Shown: positions 1-9,388, counted from the stretch's first letter. The stretch: DNA of 64,000 nt from Thermoplasma volcanium GSS1 (GCF_000011185.1 NC_002689.2:992001-1056000); one strand, 5' to 3'. The notes: generated from the letters alone by a model not told the origin. Made by a program: numbers and translations.

Positions 1-81
1 TTTCCACTTTTGAAGTTATTACTCTGTATTATTTAAGTTTCACTTTTTAGGCTAAAAATAGTTTAATATGGTGTACGTTAT

Positions 82-372
82 CTAATACTTTAGTTCAGAT
101 ATCTTTTTCTGGACGCTGTTCTCCGCGTCTATCCTGTGATCGATCTTCAGGTAGGTCTCCACCCTCTTTATGCCTTTCTGTATTATTGCTTCCTCGCCTC
201 TCTTCACAGCTTCAAAGATAGTCTCTAGATCTTTCGCTTCTATCACAGTGCCCATGCTATTGGGGTAGAAAGCTATGCCCATCTTTTTAAACTCAGCCAA
301 TGCAGCGTTAACATATTTAGAAGCAGACGTCCCCTCGCCTATTGGTATATACGTTATTTCTGCCAATATCAT
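82..372 (-). CDS. MTH1187/YkoF-type thiamine-binding-like protein (UPF0045)
   Basis: A 96-residue protein with the beta-alpha-beta layout of the MTH1187/UPF0045 family: an N-terminal strand (ILAEITYIPIG), a helix (SKYVNAALAEF) and a second strand carrying YPNSMGTVIEA. Family members are small cytosolic ferredoxin-like homotetramers. Some relatives bind thiamine or its precursors, so a thiamine-related role is inference. The length is typical and the ATG is clear. It stands alone, with its start facing the secreted-protein gene at 508. Family call fairly sure, function uncertain. Confidence 0.8.
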   Translation of the reverse strand: MILAEITYIPIGEGTSASKYVNAALAEFKKMGIAFYPNSMGTVIEAKDLETIFEAVKRGEEAIIQKGIKRVETYLKIDHRIDAENSVQKKISELKY

Positions 373-477
373 AATACTATATCATGCCATCCAATATATG
401 AATATTCCTTTAACTGGCATTAAAATGTCTGACATGCATTGAATTATACGAATGAACAAAGTTAGTTTGGGAAAAAA

Positions 478-487
478 ATTTAAGTAC
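478..487 (+). promoter_or_regulatory. TATA box for the 508 gene
   Basis: TTTAAGTA lies at 479-486, centred about 25 bp before the ATG at 508. This is the spacing expected when transcription starts on the start codon, giving a leaderless mRNA. The A-rich stretch just before it could serve as a BRE. Confidence 0.5.
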
Positions 488-507
488 TTATAATAGCTAT
501 TTTCATA

Positions 508-1143
508 ATGCGTCAGACATTATCGTTCCTGATCTTAATTTTTGCCGTATTTGCCTCATCGATGGTGGTAACTACAGGCATTGCCCTTCAGGAACAAGGT
601 ATGACGTCTGTCGCTATCGTAGGCCCGCTTACTATAAAAAACATAGAAAATGTTGATTCCCACTACTATCTAAATGTTAGAATTGCTCTTGTGAATAGGG
701 CATATACAGTCTCAGAGGTGACATTCTATCATGACGAAGTCATTGTCCCCGCTCTCACCTCCGTCCAGGCCAATGTACTCATCCCATTAGATATGAATAC
801 GTTATTAAAGAGCTGGCCAACACACTCTGTAAACATAACCATACCTTTTGAGGAACACGTATTCTTTGTAATATTCCAAAAGCATATAGATTTGAAACTG
901 CCTAAGTTGTTTGATAATTTCACTATTGAACAAAATGGGAGCAATATGGTCTTGACGGTTAAGCCATCTAACTTCACCAGTGGGAACACAATAACAGTAT
1001 ATGCAAATGGAAACCAGAAAAGCGGACAATTAGAATTAGGTCGTAGTTGGAGTTACGAATTTACCATTGTGTCCAACGACTCCTCTGGATATGCTGGCAT
1101 TGCTATTTCTATTTCCAATTTTACCTTTTATTATGTGCTCTGA
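508..1143 (+). CDS. Secreted or membrane-anchored hypothetical protein
   Basis: A 211-residue protein with an N-terminal hydrophobic segment ([21 protein letters not shown], about residues 5-25) that looks like a signal peptide or anchor. The rest is beta-rich with several N-glycosylation sequons (NFT, NGS, NIT, NDS), so it is probably outside the membrane and glycosylated. No family recognised. Its 3' end overlaps the convergent HAD gene by 13 bp. A TATA box about 25 bp upstream of the ATG supports this start. Confidence 0.7.
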   Translation: MRQTLSFLILIFAVFASSMVVTTGIALQEQGMTSVAIVGPLTIKNIENVDSHYYLNVRIALVNRAYTVSEVTFYHDEVIVPALTSVQANVLIPLDMNTLLKSWPTHSVNITIPFEEHVFFVIFQKHIDLKLPKLFDNFTIEQNGSNMVLTVKPSNFTSGNTITVYANGNQKSGQLELGRSWSYEFTIVSNDSSGYAGIAISISNFTFYYVL

Positions 1144-1754
1144 GATTTACTCTCAATTTCCTCTATTATTTTGATTAAATCAGATATGTTTTCAATTTCA
1201 TAGTCGGCAAACGGGCTGTGGACGTCTCTTCCATGCTTAACTAAAACAGTTGTGCACATGATTTTTTTACCTGGTACCAAGTCATTTTCTATATCTCCTA
1301 CAACCACGCATTCCTTTGGCTCGACTGCCATCTTCTTCAATGCAATTATGTAAGGTTCTGGATCCGGCTTTCCTTTCGATACATCATCTATAGTTACTAC
1401 AGTATCAACGGGCAGATCAAAACGATTCATCACAGATCTACGCGTAGAAGTAACGACGGATACTTTAATGCCACGATCTTTTAACCTGTGTATGGTAGGT
1501 ATCACGTCTTGAAACAGTTTTACGCTGTCTATTTTTTTAAGAAAATAGTCTTCTTGTAGCATCTCAACATCCAAAGGATTATTGACAAACTTCCTGGCAA
1601 GATCTACTCCTGGATATCCTATCATTGGCTTGATCACGTCCCTAGGCACGTTAACTCCAAAGTCCTTAAATGCCTCTTGCCATGAAGTTATTCTGACGTC
1701 TACGGAATCCAAGAGTGTACCATCGAAGTCAAAGATCACTCCTTTAATTTTCAT
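1131..1754 (-). CDS. HAD-superfamily phosphatase (phosphoglycolate phosphatase-like)
   Basis: A 207-residue haloacid-dehalogenase hydrolase. Motif I is DFDGTLLDS near residue 9, motif II is in VVTSTRR, the motif III lysine is in GKPDPEP, and motif IV is [10 protein letters not shown]. The residues between motifs I and II form a helical C1-type cap, as in PGP/Gph/PpaX enzymes. Substrate cannot be read from sequence; small sugar phosphates or 2-phosphoglycolate are typical. It lies 12 bp after the E1-like gene on the same strand and may be co-transcribed with it. Confidence 0.85.
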   Translation of the reverse strand: MKIKGVIFDFDGTLLDSVDVRITSWQEAFKDFGVNVPRDVIKPMIGYPGVDLARKFVNNPLDVEMLQEDYFLKKIDSVKLFQDVIPTIHRLKDRGIKVSVVTSTRRSVMNRFDLPVDTVVTIDDVSKGKPDPEPYIIALKKMAVEPKECVVVGDIENDLVPGKKIMCTTVLVKHGRDVHSPFADYEIENISDLIKIIEEIESKSQST

Positions 1755-1766
1755 TCAACACCACAG

Positions 1767-2552
1767 TTACGGTAAAAACTCTAGGCCTATATTTTTATAG
1801 CGATCGCTAAGATACTCGAAATGCTTTAAAACACAGCATTCACAGTCGTCCATCCTATCAATTGCTATGCGGTCTATCTCTTGTGTCCATGCGTCTATAT
1901 TGAACAGGCTACCATCTACCTCTTTTCCTGTAAGCACTTTAATGCCGAGGGTCCATGCTATCGAAGCCACCATTGTGACTAAAGAACTTAGGACGCCTAC
2001 TTCTGCGCAGGTTGGTTGTGCAAATGGCTCCCCGCTAAAATAACATCTATAGCACGATGTTTTTTCTGGTATTATAGCCTTTACCTGGCCGTATGTTTCT
2101 ATTGCAGAGGCCATTATCCAAGGCTTCATATTCTTAACTGCGGCATCGTTTAGGATTAACCGTGACGTTAAATTATCGGTGCCGTCCATTATAAGATCGG
2201 AAGATGATACTATTCTTTCAGCATTACCAGCATCGAAGGTCTCATTCCTTGCTTCAATTTCAACATCTGAGTTTACCTTGCTTAGGCGCCTCTTCGCTGC
2301 TTCTGCCTTTGAATCTCCAATGTCATTTTCATCGTAAAGGACCTGCCTATACAAGTTTGAAGAAGTTACGTAGTCTCTATCGACAATTATCAATTTCTTT
2401 ATTCCGGATCTAACAAACAAGTCGGCTATTAAGGAACCTACCCCTCCTACACCAATTACTGAGACGACAGAATTCCTGATCTTCTTCAAGTCATCGGCAT
2501 TAAACACCCTGAGGGCAATCTGCCTGGCATACTTGTAGTCGTCCTGCAACAT
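1767..2552 (-). CDS. ThiF/MoeB/HesA-family E1-like adenylyltransferase
   Basis: A 261-residue ubiquitin-activating-like enzyme that would adenylate the C-terminus of a ThiS/MoaD/SAMP-type protein. It has the nucleotide motif GVGGVGSLIADLFVRSG, the DxD-type IVDRDYVTSSNLYRQ segment, SDLIMDGTDNLTSR, two Cys pairs for zinc (CYRCYF and CECC) and PTCAEVGVLSS at the usual catalytic-Cys region. The ATG at 2552 (MLQDDYKYARQ) is chosen because the longer frame would run across the divergent dehydrogenase promoter. The partner sulfur carrier is not in this window. Confidence 0.85.
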   Translation of the reverse strand: MLQDDYKYARQIALRVFNADDLKKIRNSVVSVIGVGGVGSLIADLFVRSGIKKLIIVDRDYVTSSNLYRQVLYDENDIGDSKAEAAKRRLSKVNSDVEIEARNETFDAGNAERIVSSSDLIMDGTDNLTSRLILNDAAVKNMKPWIMASAIETYGQVKAIIPEKTSCYRCYFSGEPFAQPTCAEVGVLSSLVTMVASIAWTLGIKVLTGKEVDGSLFNIDAWTQEIDRIAIDRMDDCECCVLKHFEYLSDRYKNIGLEFLP

Positions 2553-2611
2553 CGCTTTGAGTATTGGGCCATTAGATAAATATATTGCCACCTGGCATTT
2601 GTAAGGACAAG

Positions 2612-2620
2612 CTTTAATAG
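2612..2620 (+). promoter_or_regulatory. TATA box for the MDR dehydrogenase
   Basis: CTTTAATAG is centred about 25 bp before the GTG at 2641, consistent with a leaderless transcript. The divergent E1-like gene starts at 2552, so the 88-bp gap must hold both promoters. Confidence 0.45.
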
Positions 2621-2640
2621 AATATTGAAAATAGCATGTT

Positions 2641-3648
2641 GTGAAAGCCGCTATCCTTAAGAAAATAAACGAACCCGTAAGCATAGATGATGTAGATATC
2701 CCTGATCCTGCTGAAAATGAAGTCTTAATAAAACAAGAATATGCAGGAGTATGCTACCGTGATTTGCTTGCAGCTACAGGTTTTTTCCCTAGAATTGCAC
2801 TCCCCATGATCCAGGGCCACGAGATAGGTGGTACAGTGGTTAAAGTTGGGGATAAAGTTGAAGCGTTCAGACCGGGTGATAAGGTCTCAAGCCTCATATA
2901 CATACCATGTGGAAAATGCGAATTCTGCCGATCTGGGAACGAGAATCTATGCCCGTACAAAAAGTCCTTGGGCGAAGAGGTGCAGGGAGGTTTCAGGCAG
3001 TACGTGAACATTCCTGAAATAAGTTTAGTAAAAGCCCCTAACAACGTTGATGGAGCTTCGCTTTCTCTTGCTGCGTGCGTTACTGGTATGCTATACCACG
3101 CATTGAAGAGAATGGGTAAAGCAGGCGAAGGAAAAAAAGTCCTAATTACAGGTGCAGGAGGTGGTGTTGGCATTCATGCAGTTGAAATGGCTAAAGCATT
3201 CGGTGCAACGGTAATTGCTGAAACAACATCACCGGAAAAACTCGATTTGCTAGAAAAAATAGGTGCAGATTACATTGTAGACGGGAACTCCAAGTTCAAT
3301 GAAGATGTTAAAAAATTAGGCGGAGCAGACATAGTTTTGGAATGTGTAGGCATATACACATTCGAGAGATCACTCCGCAGCCTCAACAATGGCGGAAAAA
3401 TGGTAATAATAGGCAACGTAAAGCCTGATCCGGTCAGCCTTCCGCTTGGCCTAATAATACTGAAGGGAAATACGATCAGGGGAAGCATAAGCTCTACGAA
3501 GAAGGATGTCGAGGAGGCCCTCAACATGGTAAGCAAAGGGATGATAAAGCCAATTGTGGGGAAAGAGATCGATATAAGCCAGATAAATGAAGCTTATAAA
3601 CTAATGAAAGATAAAAAATCAAGCGGCAGAATAATGATAAAATTCTGA
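2641..3648 (+). CDS. Zinc-dependent medium-chain dehydrogenase/reductase
   Basis: A 335-residue MDR enzyme starting at GTG. Catalytic-zinc ligands are in AGVCYRD and GHE, the structural zinc site is CGKCEFCRSGNENLC, and the Rossmann motif is GAGGGVGIHAVEMAKAFGA. It resembles archaeal alcohol dehydrogenases and also the acryloyl-CoA reductase-like group of Sulfolobales. Substrate (alcohol, aldehyde or enoyl-CoA) is therefore undecided. It would use NAD(P)H in the cytosol. Single gene, divergent from the E1-like enzyme. Confidence 0.88.
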   Translation: MKAAILKKINEPVSIDDVDIPDPAENEVLIKQEYAGVCYRDLLAATGFFPRIALPMIQGHEIGGTVVKVGDKVEAFRPGDKVSSLIYIPCGKCEFCRSGNENLCPYKKSLGEEVQGGFRQYVNIPEISLVKAPNNVDGASLSLAACVTGMLYHALKRMGKAGEGKKVLITGAGGGVGIHAVEMAKAFGATVIAETTSPEKLDLLEKIGADYIVDGNSKFNEDVKKLGGADIVLECVGIYTFERSLRSLNNGGKMVIIGNVKPDPVSLPLGLIILKGNTIRGSISSTKKDVEEALNMVSKGMIKPIVGKEIDISQINEAYKLMKDKKSSGRIMIKF

Positions 3649-3672
3649 TATTATTTTTTCGAAAGATCTAAT

Positions 3673-4071
3673 TTATACTTGTATTTCTTTTCCATGGGGG
3701 CATTTCTTAGGGTTTCCAAGGGCATTGGATATTTTCTTTGCATCGTCATAATCGACAAGAAAGTCAAAATTTCCAATCTTTTTGCAGGCCTCATCGGCAT
3801 CTATGCCGCTCCTGGAATAAAGAACTTCAAGAGTTCTATGAACCGTTACTATTCTTTTATACTCTTCTTCACCGTCGATCGTTAAAGCGATCATCCCCCT
3901 ATCCTTCTTTATAAGGCCCTTCTCCTCTAGCCTATTTAAAATTTCAAGAACAGATGGAGGCTTAATATTCATCATTCCGGAAAGGTCCTTGAGCCTTACA
4001 GGGAACACGCTATTCTTGAACTCTTTTATCATGATAAGGCAGTCTCTCTCCTTTTTAGTTATTGTCTTCAT
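3673..4071 (-). CDS. DtxR/MntR-like transcriptional regulator
   Basis: A 132-residue regulator with an N-terminal winged helix (MNIKPPSVLEILNRLEEKGLI recognition region) and a DtxR-type dimerisation tail ending in NPKKCPHGKEI, close to the family's CPHG motif. DtxR proteins repress metal-uptake or oxidative-stress genes when loaded with Fe(II) or Mn(II). The usual ExxxEH metal motif of the dimerisation helix reads FLVDYDDAKKIS here, so metal binding may differ. There is no C-terminal SH3-like domain. A 15-bp palindrome overlaps its start codon. Confidence 0.75.
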   Translation of the reverse strand: MKTITKKERDCLIMIKEFKNSVFPVRLKDLSGMMNIKPPSVLEILNRLEEKGLIKKDRGMIALTIDGEEEYKRIVTVHRTLEVLYSRSGIDADEACKKIGNFDFLVDYDDAKKISNALGNPKKCPHGKEIQV

Positions 4072-4084
4072 ACTATATTAGTAT
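4070..4084. promoter_or_regulatory. Palindrome at the DtxR-like gene start
   Basis: Perfect inverted repeat ATACTA-TAT-TAGTAT, overlapping the first two bases of the regulator's ATG. It is followed by TTAG-N7-CTAA (4079-4093). Position and symmetry suit an autoregulatory site, but in AT-rich DNA a 6-bp repeat could be chance. Confidence 0.3.
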
Positions 4085-4181
4085 TAATCTAACTTATTTA
4101 ATAGTTTCTAATGAATGGCAATGTTCAAAAAAAATTTATCAAAAACTTTAAGCCATTAACTATTTACACTAACCGATAGGT

Positions 4182-4343
4182 ATGGAAGAACTCATCTGCA
4201 ACATAGAATTTTCAAAGGAATCTGACACTGAGTATGTGGCAAAACTCAGGACAGAGATGGGAGGATTAAGGGAGTACACAGGAAGGACATTTGAAGACGT
4301 CCTGAATCAAGTCATAATAGAACTAGAAGAAGAGTTCTCGTAG
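4182..4343 (+). CDS. Small conserved-looking 53-residue protein
   Basis: An ATG ORF encoding MEELICNIEFSKESDTEYVA... and ending in an acidic helix (VIIELEEEFS). The layout (strand, AKLRTEMGGLREYTGRTFEDVL, amphipathic helix) and codon use look coding. CTTTAAGCC at 4147-4155 is a possible TATA element about 30 bp upstream. No family is recognised. It lies between the DtxR-like gene (divergent) and VAT (same strand, 177 bp on), with nothing else in the gap. Confidence 0.6.
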   Translation: MEELICNIEFSKESDTEYVAKLRTEMGGLREYTGRTFEDVLNQVIIELEEEFS

Positions 4344-4489
4344 GCCCAACAATTAATTTACAGAATCTTCAATTTTTCAAACTTTTGTTATTGAGCACAA
4401 CATTTCTACGAGAGCTCAATGTTATAACAGGATTCAATAATTTCCGTTTCGCCTGAAAAGTAATAACTTTTGAATTAAGCAATAAACAA

Positions 4490-4499
4490 TTTTAATATA
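4490..4499 (+). promoter_or_regulatory. TATA box of VAT
   Basis: TTTTAATATA is centred about 26 bp before the VAT ATG at 4521, so the mRNA should begin at or within a few bases of the start codon. Confidence 0.55.
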
Positions 4500-4520
4500 C
4501 CGATTTGACAATGTGGGATT

Positions 4521-6758
4521 ATGGATAACAGCAGCGGTATAATACTCAGGGTTGCCGAGGCAAACTCAACAGATCCAGGCATGTCTAGGGTTAGGCTTGA
4601 TGAATCGTCTAGGCGCCTGCTCGATGCCGAGATCGGCGATGTAGTAGAGATCGAGAAGGCCAGAAAAACTGTAGGCAGGGTATACAGGGCCAGGCCGGAG
4701 GACGAGAACAAGGGGATAGTAAGGATAGACAGTGTAATGAGGAATAACTGCGGCGCTTCCATAGGGGATAAGGTAAGGGTCAGAAAAGTAAGGACAGAGA
4801 TAGCCAAGAAAGTAACGCTTGCACCCATAATACGTAAAGATCAACGCTTAAAATTTGGCGAAGGCATAGAGGAATACGTCCAAAGGGCGCTTATAAGAAG
4901 GCCAATGCTCGAACAGGACAACATAAGCGTCCCAGGTTTAACGCTTGCAGGCCAAACCGGACTTTTATTTAAGGTTGTAAAAACTATGCCTGGCAAGGTA
5001 CCAGTTGAAATCGGAGAAGAGACAAAGATAGAGATAAGGGAGGAACCTGCCTCTGAAGTATTGGAGGAGGTATCTAGGGTTAGTTATGAAGATATAGGAG
5101 GTCTCTCAGAACAGCTGGGCAAGATCAGGGAGATGATCGAGCTTCCATTAAAGCATCCTGAACTATTCGAAAGGCTGGGCATTACACCTCCAAAGGGTGT
5201 TATACTATATGGGCCTCCTGGAACTGGAAAAACCCTTATTGCTAGAGCTGTTGCAAATGAATCTGGGGCCAATTTCCTGTCCATAAACGGACCGGAGATA
5301 ATGAGTAAGTACTATGGGCAGAGCGAGCAAAAGCTGAGAGAGATATTCTCAAAGGCAGAAGAAACAGCCCCATCTATAATATTCATAGATGAAATAGATT
5401 CGATTGCACCCAAGAGGGAAGAGGTACAGGGGGAGGTCGAAAGAAGAGTAGTTGCACAACTCCTTACTTTGATGGACGGTATGAAGGAACGCGGTCACGT
5501 AATAGTCATAGGTGCAACCAACAGGATAGACGCAGTGGATCCAGCGCTGAGAAGGCCAGGAAGGTTCGACAGAGAGATCGAAATAGGAGTTCCAGACCGC
5601 AATGGCAGAAAGGAAATCTTAATGATACATACCAGAAACATGCCTCTAGGCATGGACGAGGAGCAGAAAAACAAGTTCCTTGAGGAAATGGCTGACTACA
5701 CCTATGGATTTGTAGGAGCTGATCTTGCCGCCCTCGTAAGGGAGAGTGCAATGAACGCCCTAAGGAGGTATCTACCGGAAATCGACCTAGATAAGCCGAT
5801 ACCTACAGAAATATTGGAAAAAATGGTTGTTACTGAAGAAGACTTTAAGAATGCATTGAAGAACATTGAACCAAGCAGCCTCAGAGAGGTAATGGTCGAA
5901 GTGCCTAACGTACACTGGGATGACATAGGCGGTCTCGAAGATGTTAAGAGGGAGGTAAAGGAAACTGTAGAATTGCCGCTTCTAAAGCCAGATGTGTTTA
6001 AGAGATTAGGAATAAGGCCGTCGAAAGGTTTCTTGTTATACGGTCCGCCCGGAGTTGGAAAGACGCTGTTGGCCAAGGCGGTTGCCACAGAGAGCAACGC
6101 TAACTTTATATCTATTAAGGGCCCGGAGGTATTAAGCAAGTGGGTAGGAGAGAGCGAGAAGGCTATAAGGGAAATATTCAAGAAAGCAAAGCAAGTCGCC
6201 CCTGCTATAGTATTCCTCGATGAAATAGATTCTATAGCGCCAAGGAGAGGTACGACAAGCGACTCAGGCGTCACTGAAAGGATAGTTAATCAACTCCTAA
6301 CATCGCTCGATGGCATAGAGGTTATGAACGGAGTTGTAGCCATTGGGGCCACGAATAGGCCGGATATAATGGATCCAGCACTGCTTAGGGCTGGAAGATT
6401 TGATAAACTTATCTACATACCGCCACCGGACAAGGACGCACGCCTCAGCATATTAAAGGTACATACCAAAAATATGCCGCTCGCGCCGGATGTCGATCTG
6501 GACAGCATTGCCCAAAGGACAGAGGGCTACGTGGGTGCAGACCTTGAGAACCTATGCAGGGAAGCAGGTATGAATGCCTATCGAGAGAACCCAGATGCAA
6601 CTCAGGTTTCACAGAAGAACTTTATTGATGCCCTTAAGACTATAAGGCCATCCATAGATGAAGAAGTAATAAAGTTCTACAAGAGCATCAGCGAAACCAT
6701 GGGCAAATCGGTATCGGAAAAGAGGAAGGAGCTTCAGGATCAGGGACTGTATCTGTGA
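4521..6758 (+). CDS. vat: VAT, the VCP/p97/CDC48-like AAA ATPase of Thermoplasma
   Basis: A 745-residue type II AAA ATPase. Residues 1 to about 180 form the substrate-recruiting N-domain (double-psi barrel plus four-stranded part). D1 has Walker A GPPGTGKT near residue 231 and Walker [11 protein letters not shown]2 has Walker A GPPGVGKT near 508 and Walker [10 protein letters not shown]. Both have arginine fingers in RRPGRFD and LRAGRFD. It acts as a cytosolic hexamer that unfolds proteins and can feed the 20S proteasome; T. acidophilum VAT is the studied homologue. Sequence and length match that protein closely. Confidence 0.98.
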   Translation: MDNSSGIILRVAEANSTDPGMSRVRLDESSRRLLDAEIGDVVEIEKARKTVGRVYRARPEDENKGIVRIDSVMRNNCGASIGDKVRVRKVRTEIAKKVTLAPIIRKDQRLKFGEGIEEYVQRALIRRPMLEQDNISVPGLTLAGQTGLLFKVVKTMPGKVPVEIGEETKIEIREEPASEVLEEVSRVSYEDIGGLSEQLGKIREMIELPLKHPELFERLGITPPKGVILYGPPGTGKTLIARAVANESGANFLSINGPEIMSKYYGQSEQKLREIFSKAEETAPSIIFIDEIDSIAPKREEVQGEVERRVVAQLLTLMDGMKERGHVIVIGATNRIDAVDPALRRPGRFDREIEIGVPDRNGRKEILMIHTRNMPLGMDEEQKNKFLEEMADYTYGFVGADLAALVRESAMNALRRYLPEIDLDKPIPTEILEKMVVTEEDFKNALKNIEPSSLREVMVEVPNVHWDDIGGLEDVKREVKETVELPLLKPDVFKRLGIRPSKGFLLYGPPGVGKTLLAKAVATESNANFISIKGPEVLSKWVGESEKAIREIFKKAKQVAPAIVFLDEIDSIAPRRGTTSDSGVTERIVNQLLTSLDGIEVMNGVVAIGATNRPDIMDPALLRAGRFDKLIYIPPPDKDARLSILKVHTKNMPLAPDVDLDSIAQRTEGYVGADLENLCREAGMNAYRENPDATQVSQKNFIDALKTIRPSIDEEVIKFYKSISETMGKSVSEKRKELQDQGLYL

Positions 6759-6822
6759 TTGCTTCACCGTAAAAATCTCTAAGAAAAATACTAATAATAA
6801 ATTTCTATATATTATATTGAAG

Positions 6823-7116
6823 ATGATGGACTTTTATTCTAGGCTAATAGAAAAACCAGTCATGTCAAGTTCTGGAGAAATTATAGGGCATGTTAAAAAT
6901 TTTAGCATAGACGAGAAATGGAATATCGTAACTATGATCGCTTCTCCAGCCAGCAAAAAATATGAAAATCTTCCCACTGATGATGATGGCAATTTCCTAA
7001 TACCTATGGCGAACGTGAACGTAGGGAAGGACGCCATAGTAGTAATGAACATAGAATCAATTAAGAGGTCTGTGAAGCAGGACCAAGGGATTGACCCGCA
7101 ATGGTTCCATCAGTAA
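6823..7116 (+). CDS. PRC-barrel domain protein
   Basis: About 97 residues with the PRC-barrel pattern: an N-terminal FYSRLIEKPVMSSSGEIIGHVKNFSID followed by strands ending in IPMANVNVGKDAIVV. Such domains bind partners in RNA processing (RimM), photosystems or, in archaea, CdpB-type cell-division proteins. No clear role here. An in-frame TTG at 6817 is an alternative start; the ATGs at 6823 and 6826 are preferred. Its 3' end overlaps the convergent pilin gene by 56 bp. Confidence 0.8.
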   Translation: MMDFYSRLIEKPVMSSSGEIIGHVKNFSIDEKWNIVTMIASPASKKYENLPTDDDGNFLIPMANVNVGKDAIVVMNIESIKRSVKQDQGIDPQWFHQ

Positions 7117-7549
7117 CTATATCGACAAGCTTAACATATTTTATGTATGGCGACGGGTTCCCTGGCTGACTCGTTATGGTTATCACCGTTAAGGCAGAAA
7201 GATAATCCGGCCCATGGACGGTAATTGCCCAGTCAGAAATGTATATAGTTCCAGGTGACAATGCCGCTTCCGTCACGTTCCCGTCCAGTGATATTATTTC
7301 AAGTTTTACATCTGTGAGTGAAACATTAGCATTGACGCTCGACACATATATAGAATAAATGCTGTCGGGAGATGTTGAGGAAGTTTCATTAGTTATGGTT
7401 ATCGAAGCTGTTGGAGTTGGTGAAGATATTAGCGAAACGTAACCACCGAGAAGCGAATATAGAGTAGCAGCTAAGACTATTGTTATAGCGATAAGCAATA
7501 TGGTTGCTATGATTGGCGATACTGCTTCGTCCTGGCGATTTAATTTCAT
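7061..7549 (-). CDS. Archaeal type IV pilin-like protein
   Basis: 162 residues from the ATG at 7549. It starts MKLNRQDEAVSPIIATILLI, a short charged leader followed by the AVSPIIATILLIAITIVLAATLY hydrophobic stalk typical of the archaeal type IV pilin N-terminal family (class III signal peptide). The remaining 110 or so residues are Ser/Thr-rich with sequons (NET, NVS, NVT). It would be processed by a prepilin peptidase and displayed on the surface. The upstream in-frame extension to 7630 would bury the leader and is rejected. Nothing for pilus assembly lies beside it. Confidence 0.85.
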   Translation of the reverse strand: MKLNRQDEAVSPIIATILLIAITIVLAATLYSLLGGYVSLISSPTPTASITITNETSSTSPDSIYSIYVSSVNANVSLTDVKLEIISLDGNVTEAALSPGTIYISDWAITVHGPDYLSALTVITITSQPGNPSPYIKYVKLVDIVTDGTIAGQSLGPASQTS

Positions 7550-7663
7550 AATACATTGATACATACATATTAATATTAAAATTAACTCGCTTGAAACAGC
7601 ATTTCGCCATACTTGCGCATCTTTTGTCATTTGATAATTTGTTATTAGTTTTATATTTTGAAT

Positions 7664-8425
7664 TTAGATCCCCGAAGACTTCGAAGTCATAATCCTATCT
7701 TCCATCACGATGTAATCTATTAGGTCTCTTGGCGTCTTATCAAAGTACTTGTTGATGCAATCGATCCCTTCTGCAATTTCATTGCAGCTGTGCAGTTGAA
7801 AGCCTGGATAAGTGTTATAGGTGAATTTTTCTTCGTATTTCATCGATATGGATAAAGAAATAAAGGGCTTTCCGAGCCTTCTAGCACAGAGTGCAAGTGG
7901 AAATGTGCCGATCTTGTGTATCAAAGTCATGTCGCCGAGGATAGAATCAGAACCTACTATGACTGCGTTTGCATTTTCAACAGCTACGCACATTGATGCA
8001 TCCGTTAATACAATGGCTCGAATGCCGGATGACTTTAGTTCCTTTGCCATAGCTGATCCTTCCAGCATGGGCCTGCTCTCTAATATATAGAGGGTGTCGA
8101 GTGACTTTGACGAGGTAACGAATTTCTTTAACATTGATCCTGCACTTATTGTAGCTACTTTCTTGAACGGAAATTCTGTAACAGCCAATTTTACCGCAGA
8201 TTCTTCTTCTTTCTTTAATTCAAGTTTTACTTCATGCGGCTGTACTTTATCTCCTGATCTTAGCCTCGATATTATGTTTCTAACAAGGCCCATGCCAGAA
8301 AATGCATTGTACAAGTATTCAACAGCAGAGTTATCCAGCTTACCATCTTCGTATAAGCTAAGGAGCTTTATCGCTATATCAGTCGACCCGGATTTATTGT
8401 CTGAGAGCAGATCCTTCATATCCAT
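7664..8425 (-). CDS. eIF2B alpha/R15P isomerase-like protein
   Basis: 253 residues of the eIF2B-alpha/beta/delta, MtnA, ribose-1,5-bisphosphate isomerase superfamily. Visible motifs are YILESRPMLEGSAMAKEL and AVIVGSDSILGDMTLIHKIGT. The family's catalytic-Cys strand reads VATISAGSMLKK with no cysteine, and the protein is shorter than the usual 310-330 residues. A working R15P isomerase or MtnA is therefore unlikely; a divergent IF2B-like protein is a safer name. Cytosolic, role unknown. Confidence 0.75.
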   Translation of the reverse strand: MDMKDLLSDNKSGSTDIAIKLLSLYEDGKLDNSAVEYLYNAFSGMGLVRNIISRLRSGDKVQPHEVKLELKKEEESAVKLAVTEFPFKKVATISAGSMLKKFVTSSKSLDTLYILESRPMLEGSAMAKELKSSGIRAIVLTDASMCVAVENANAVIVGSDSILGDMTLIHKIGTFPLALCARRLGKPFISLSISMKYEEKFTYNTYPGFQLHSCNEIAEGIDCINKYFDKTPRDLIDYIVMEDRIMTSKSSGI

Positions 8426-8456
8426 TTGTATTTCCTCTTATCATCTATTTACACAT

Positions 8457-9269
8457 TTATTCCCTTATCTCTACTGAATACGCAAATTCTATGGATTCAC
8501 CTGGATTTACAATTCTTAGCCCTATTCCATTATTGAATGCATCTACAGCCGACATCATTGGTTCGATTGCAACAGATTTTCCACCTGAGTATTTCCCGTT
8601 GTATATTACAAAGAAAGGCATGTTTTCCCTTTCTATTTGGATCATGTGTGATCCCATATCTACTACTATATCTTCATCCGCAAAAAACTGGTTGTCAAAT
8701 TCATGCATAAAGGAATCTTCTTCGAAAAGGAACTTGTCCATCTTTCCTGTAGGGAATTGCCCGTCATATTCAAGTTTCCAAGTGTCCCTTGGCTTCTTTA
8801 TTGCCCACCTACCATTGTAAAGGAAGTATGGATGGAAGCCCGCTGATACTGGCGCCCTTGTAAGGCCCCTGTTACTTGCCTTAACACGGCACGTATATTT
8901 TCCTTCAGACACTGTATGGGTTATGAAAATTTCAATGGGAGACGGATAACATTCATCCGCCATAATATACCTCATAGTGACTGAATTTTCTATTTTCTCA
9001 ACTAAATCGAATTTCTTTGAAAGTACAAGACCGTGAATGCTGTTGTTTTCATCATCCTTAGGCAAAAAATATCTCTTGCCGTCGAGTGTGAATTCACCAT
9101 TTCTAACCCTGTTAGCGTATGGAAAAAGAAATGCAGAACCAAAGTGGGTTGGACTGTCATCATATCTTTCTAGCAGGATAGCCGTTCCATTGAGATTCAA
9201 CTTATCTAGGTGCGATCCGACTATTGATATTACAGCTCCGTTACTATCATCGCCTATGCTTATGTCCAT
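8457..9269 (-). CDS. Aldose 1-epimerase (mutarotase) family protein
   Basis: A 270-residue galactose-mutarotase-like beta-sandwich protein. It has the expected FLFPYANRVRNG start region, His in SIHGLVLSKKF, the catalytic-type His in AGFHPYFLYN, and a late Glu in VAIEPMMSA. It would interconvert alpha and beta anomers of a hexose or hexose phosphate in the cytosol. The eIF2B-like gene follows 31 bp downstream on the same strand. Confidence 0.85.
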   Translation of the reverse strand: MDISIGDDSNGAVISIVGSHLDKLNLNGTAILLERYDDSPTHFGSAFLFPYANRVRNGEFTLDGKRYFLPKDDENNSIHGLVLSKKFDLVEKIENSVTMRYIMADECYPSPIEIFITHTVSEGKYTCRVKASNRGLTRAPVSAGFHPYFLYNGRWAIKKPRDTWKLEYDGQFPTGKMDKFLFEEDSFMHEFDNQFFADEDIVVDMGSHMIQIERENMPFFVIYNGKYSGGKSVAIEPMMSAVDAFNNGIGLRIVNPGESIEFAYSVEIRE

Positions 9270-9388
9270 ATATGTATAGATACAAAAAAGATTTAATGTT
9301 TCTGAATGAAGCTAATCAGAAATATACGACCGAATTTCTCAAATCTTCCATATCTACAGCTAATAATCCGAAAGACAGTATTTCAATC

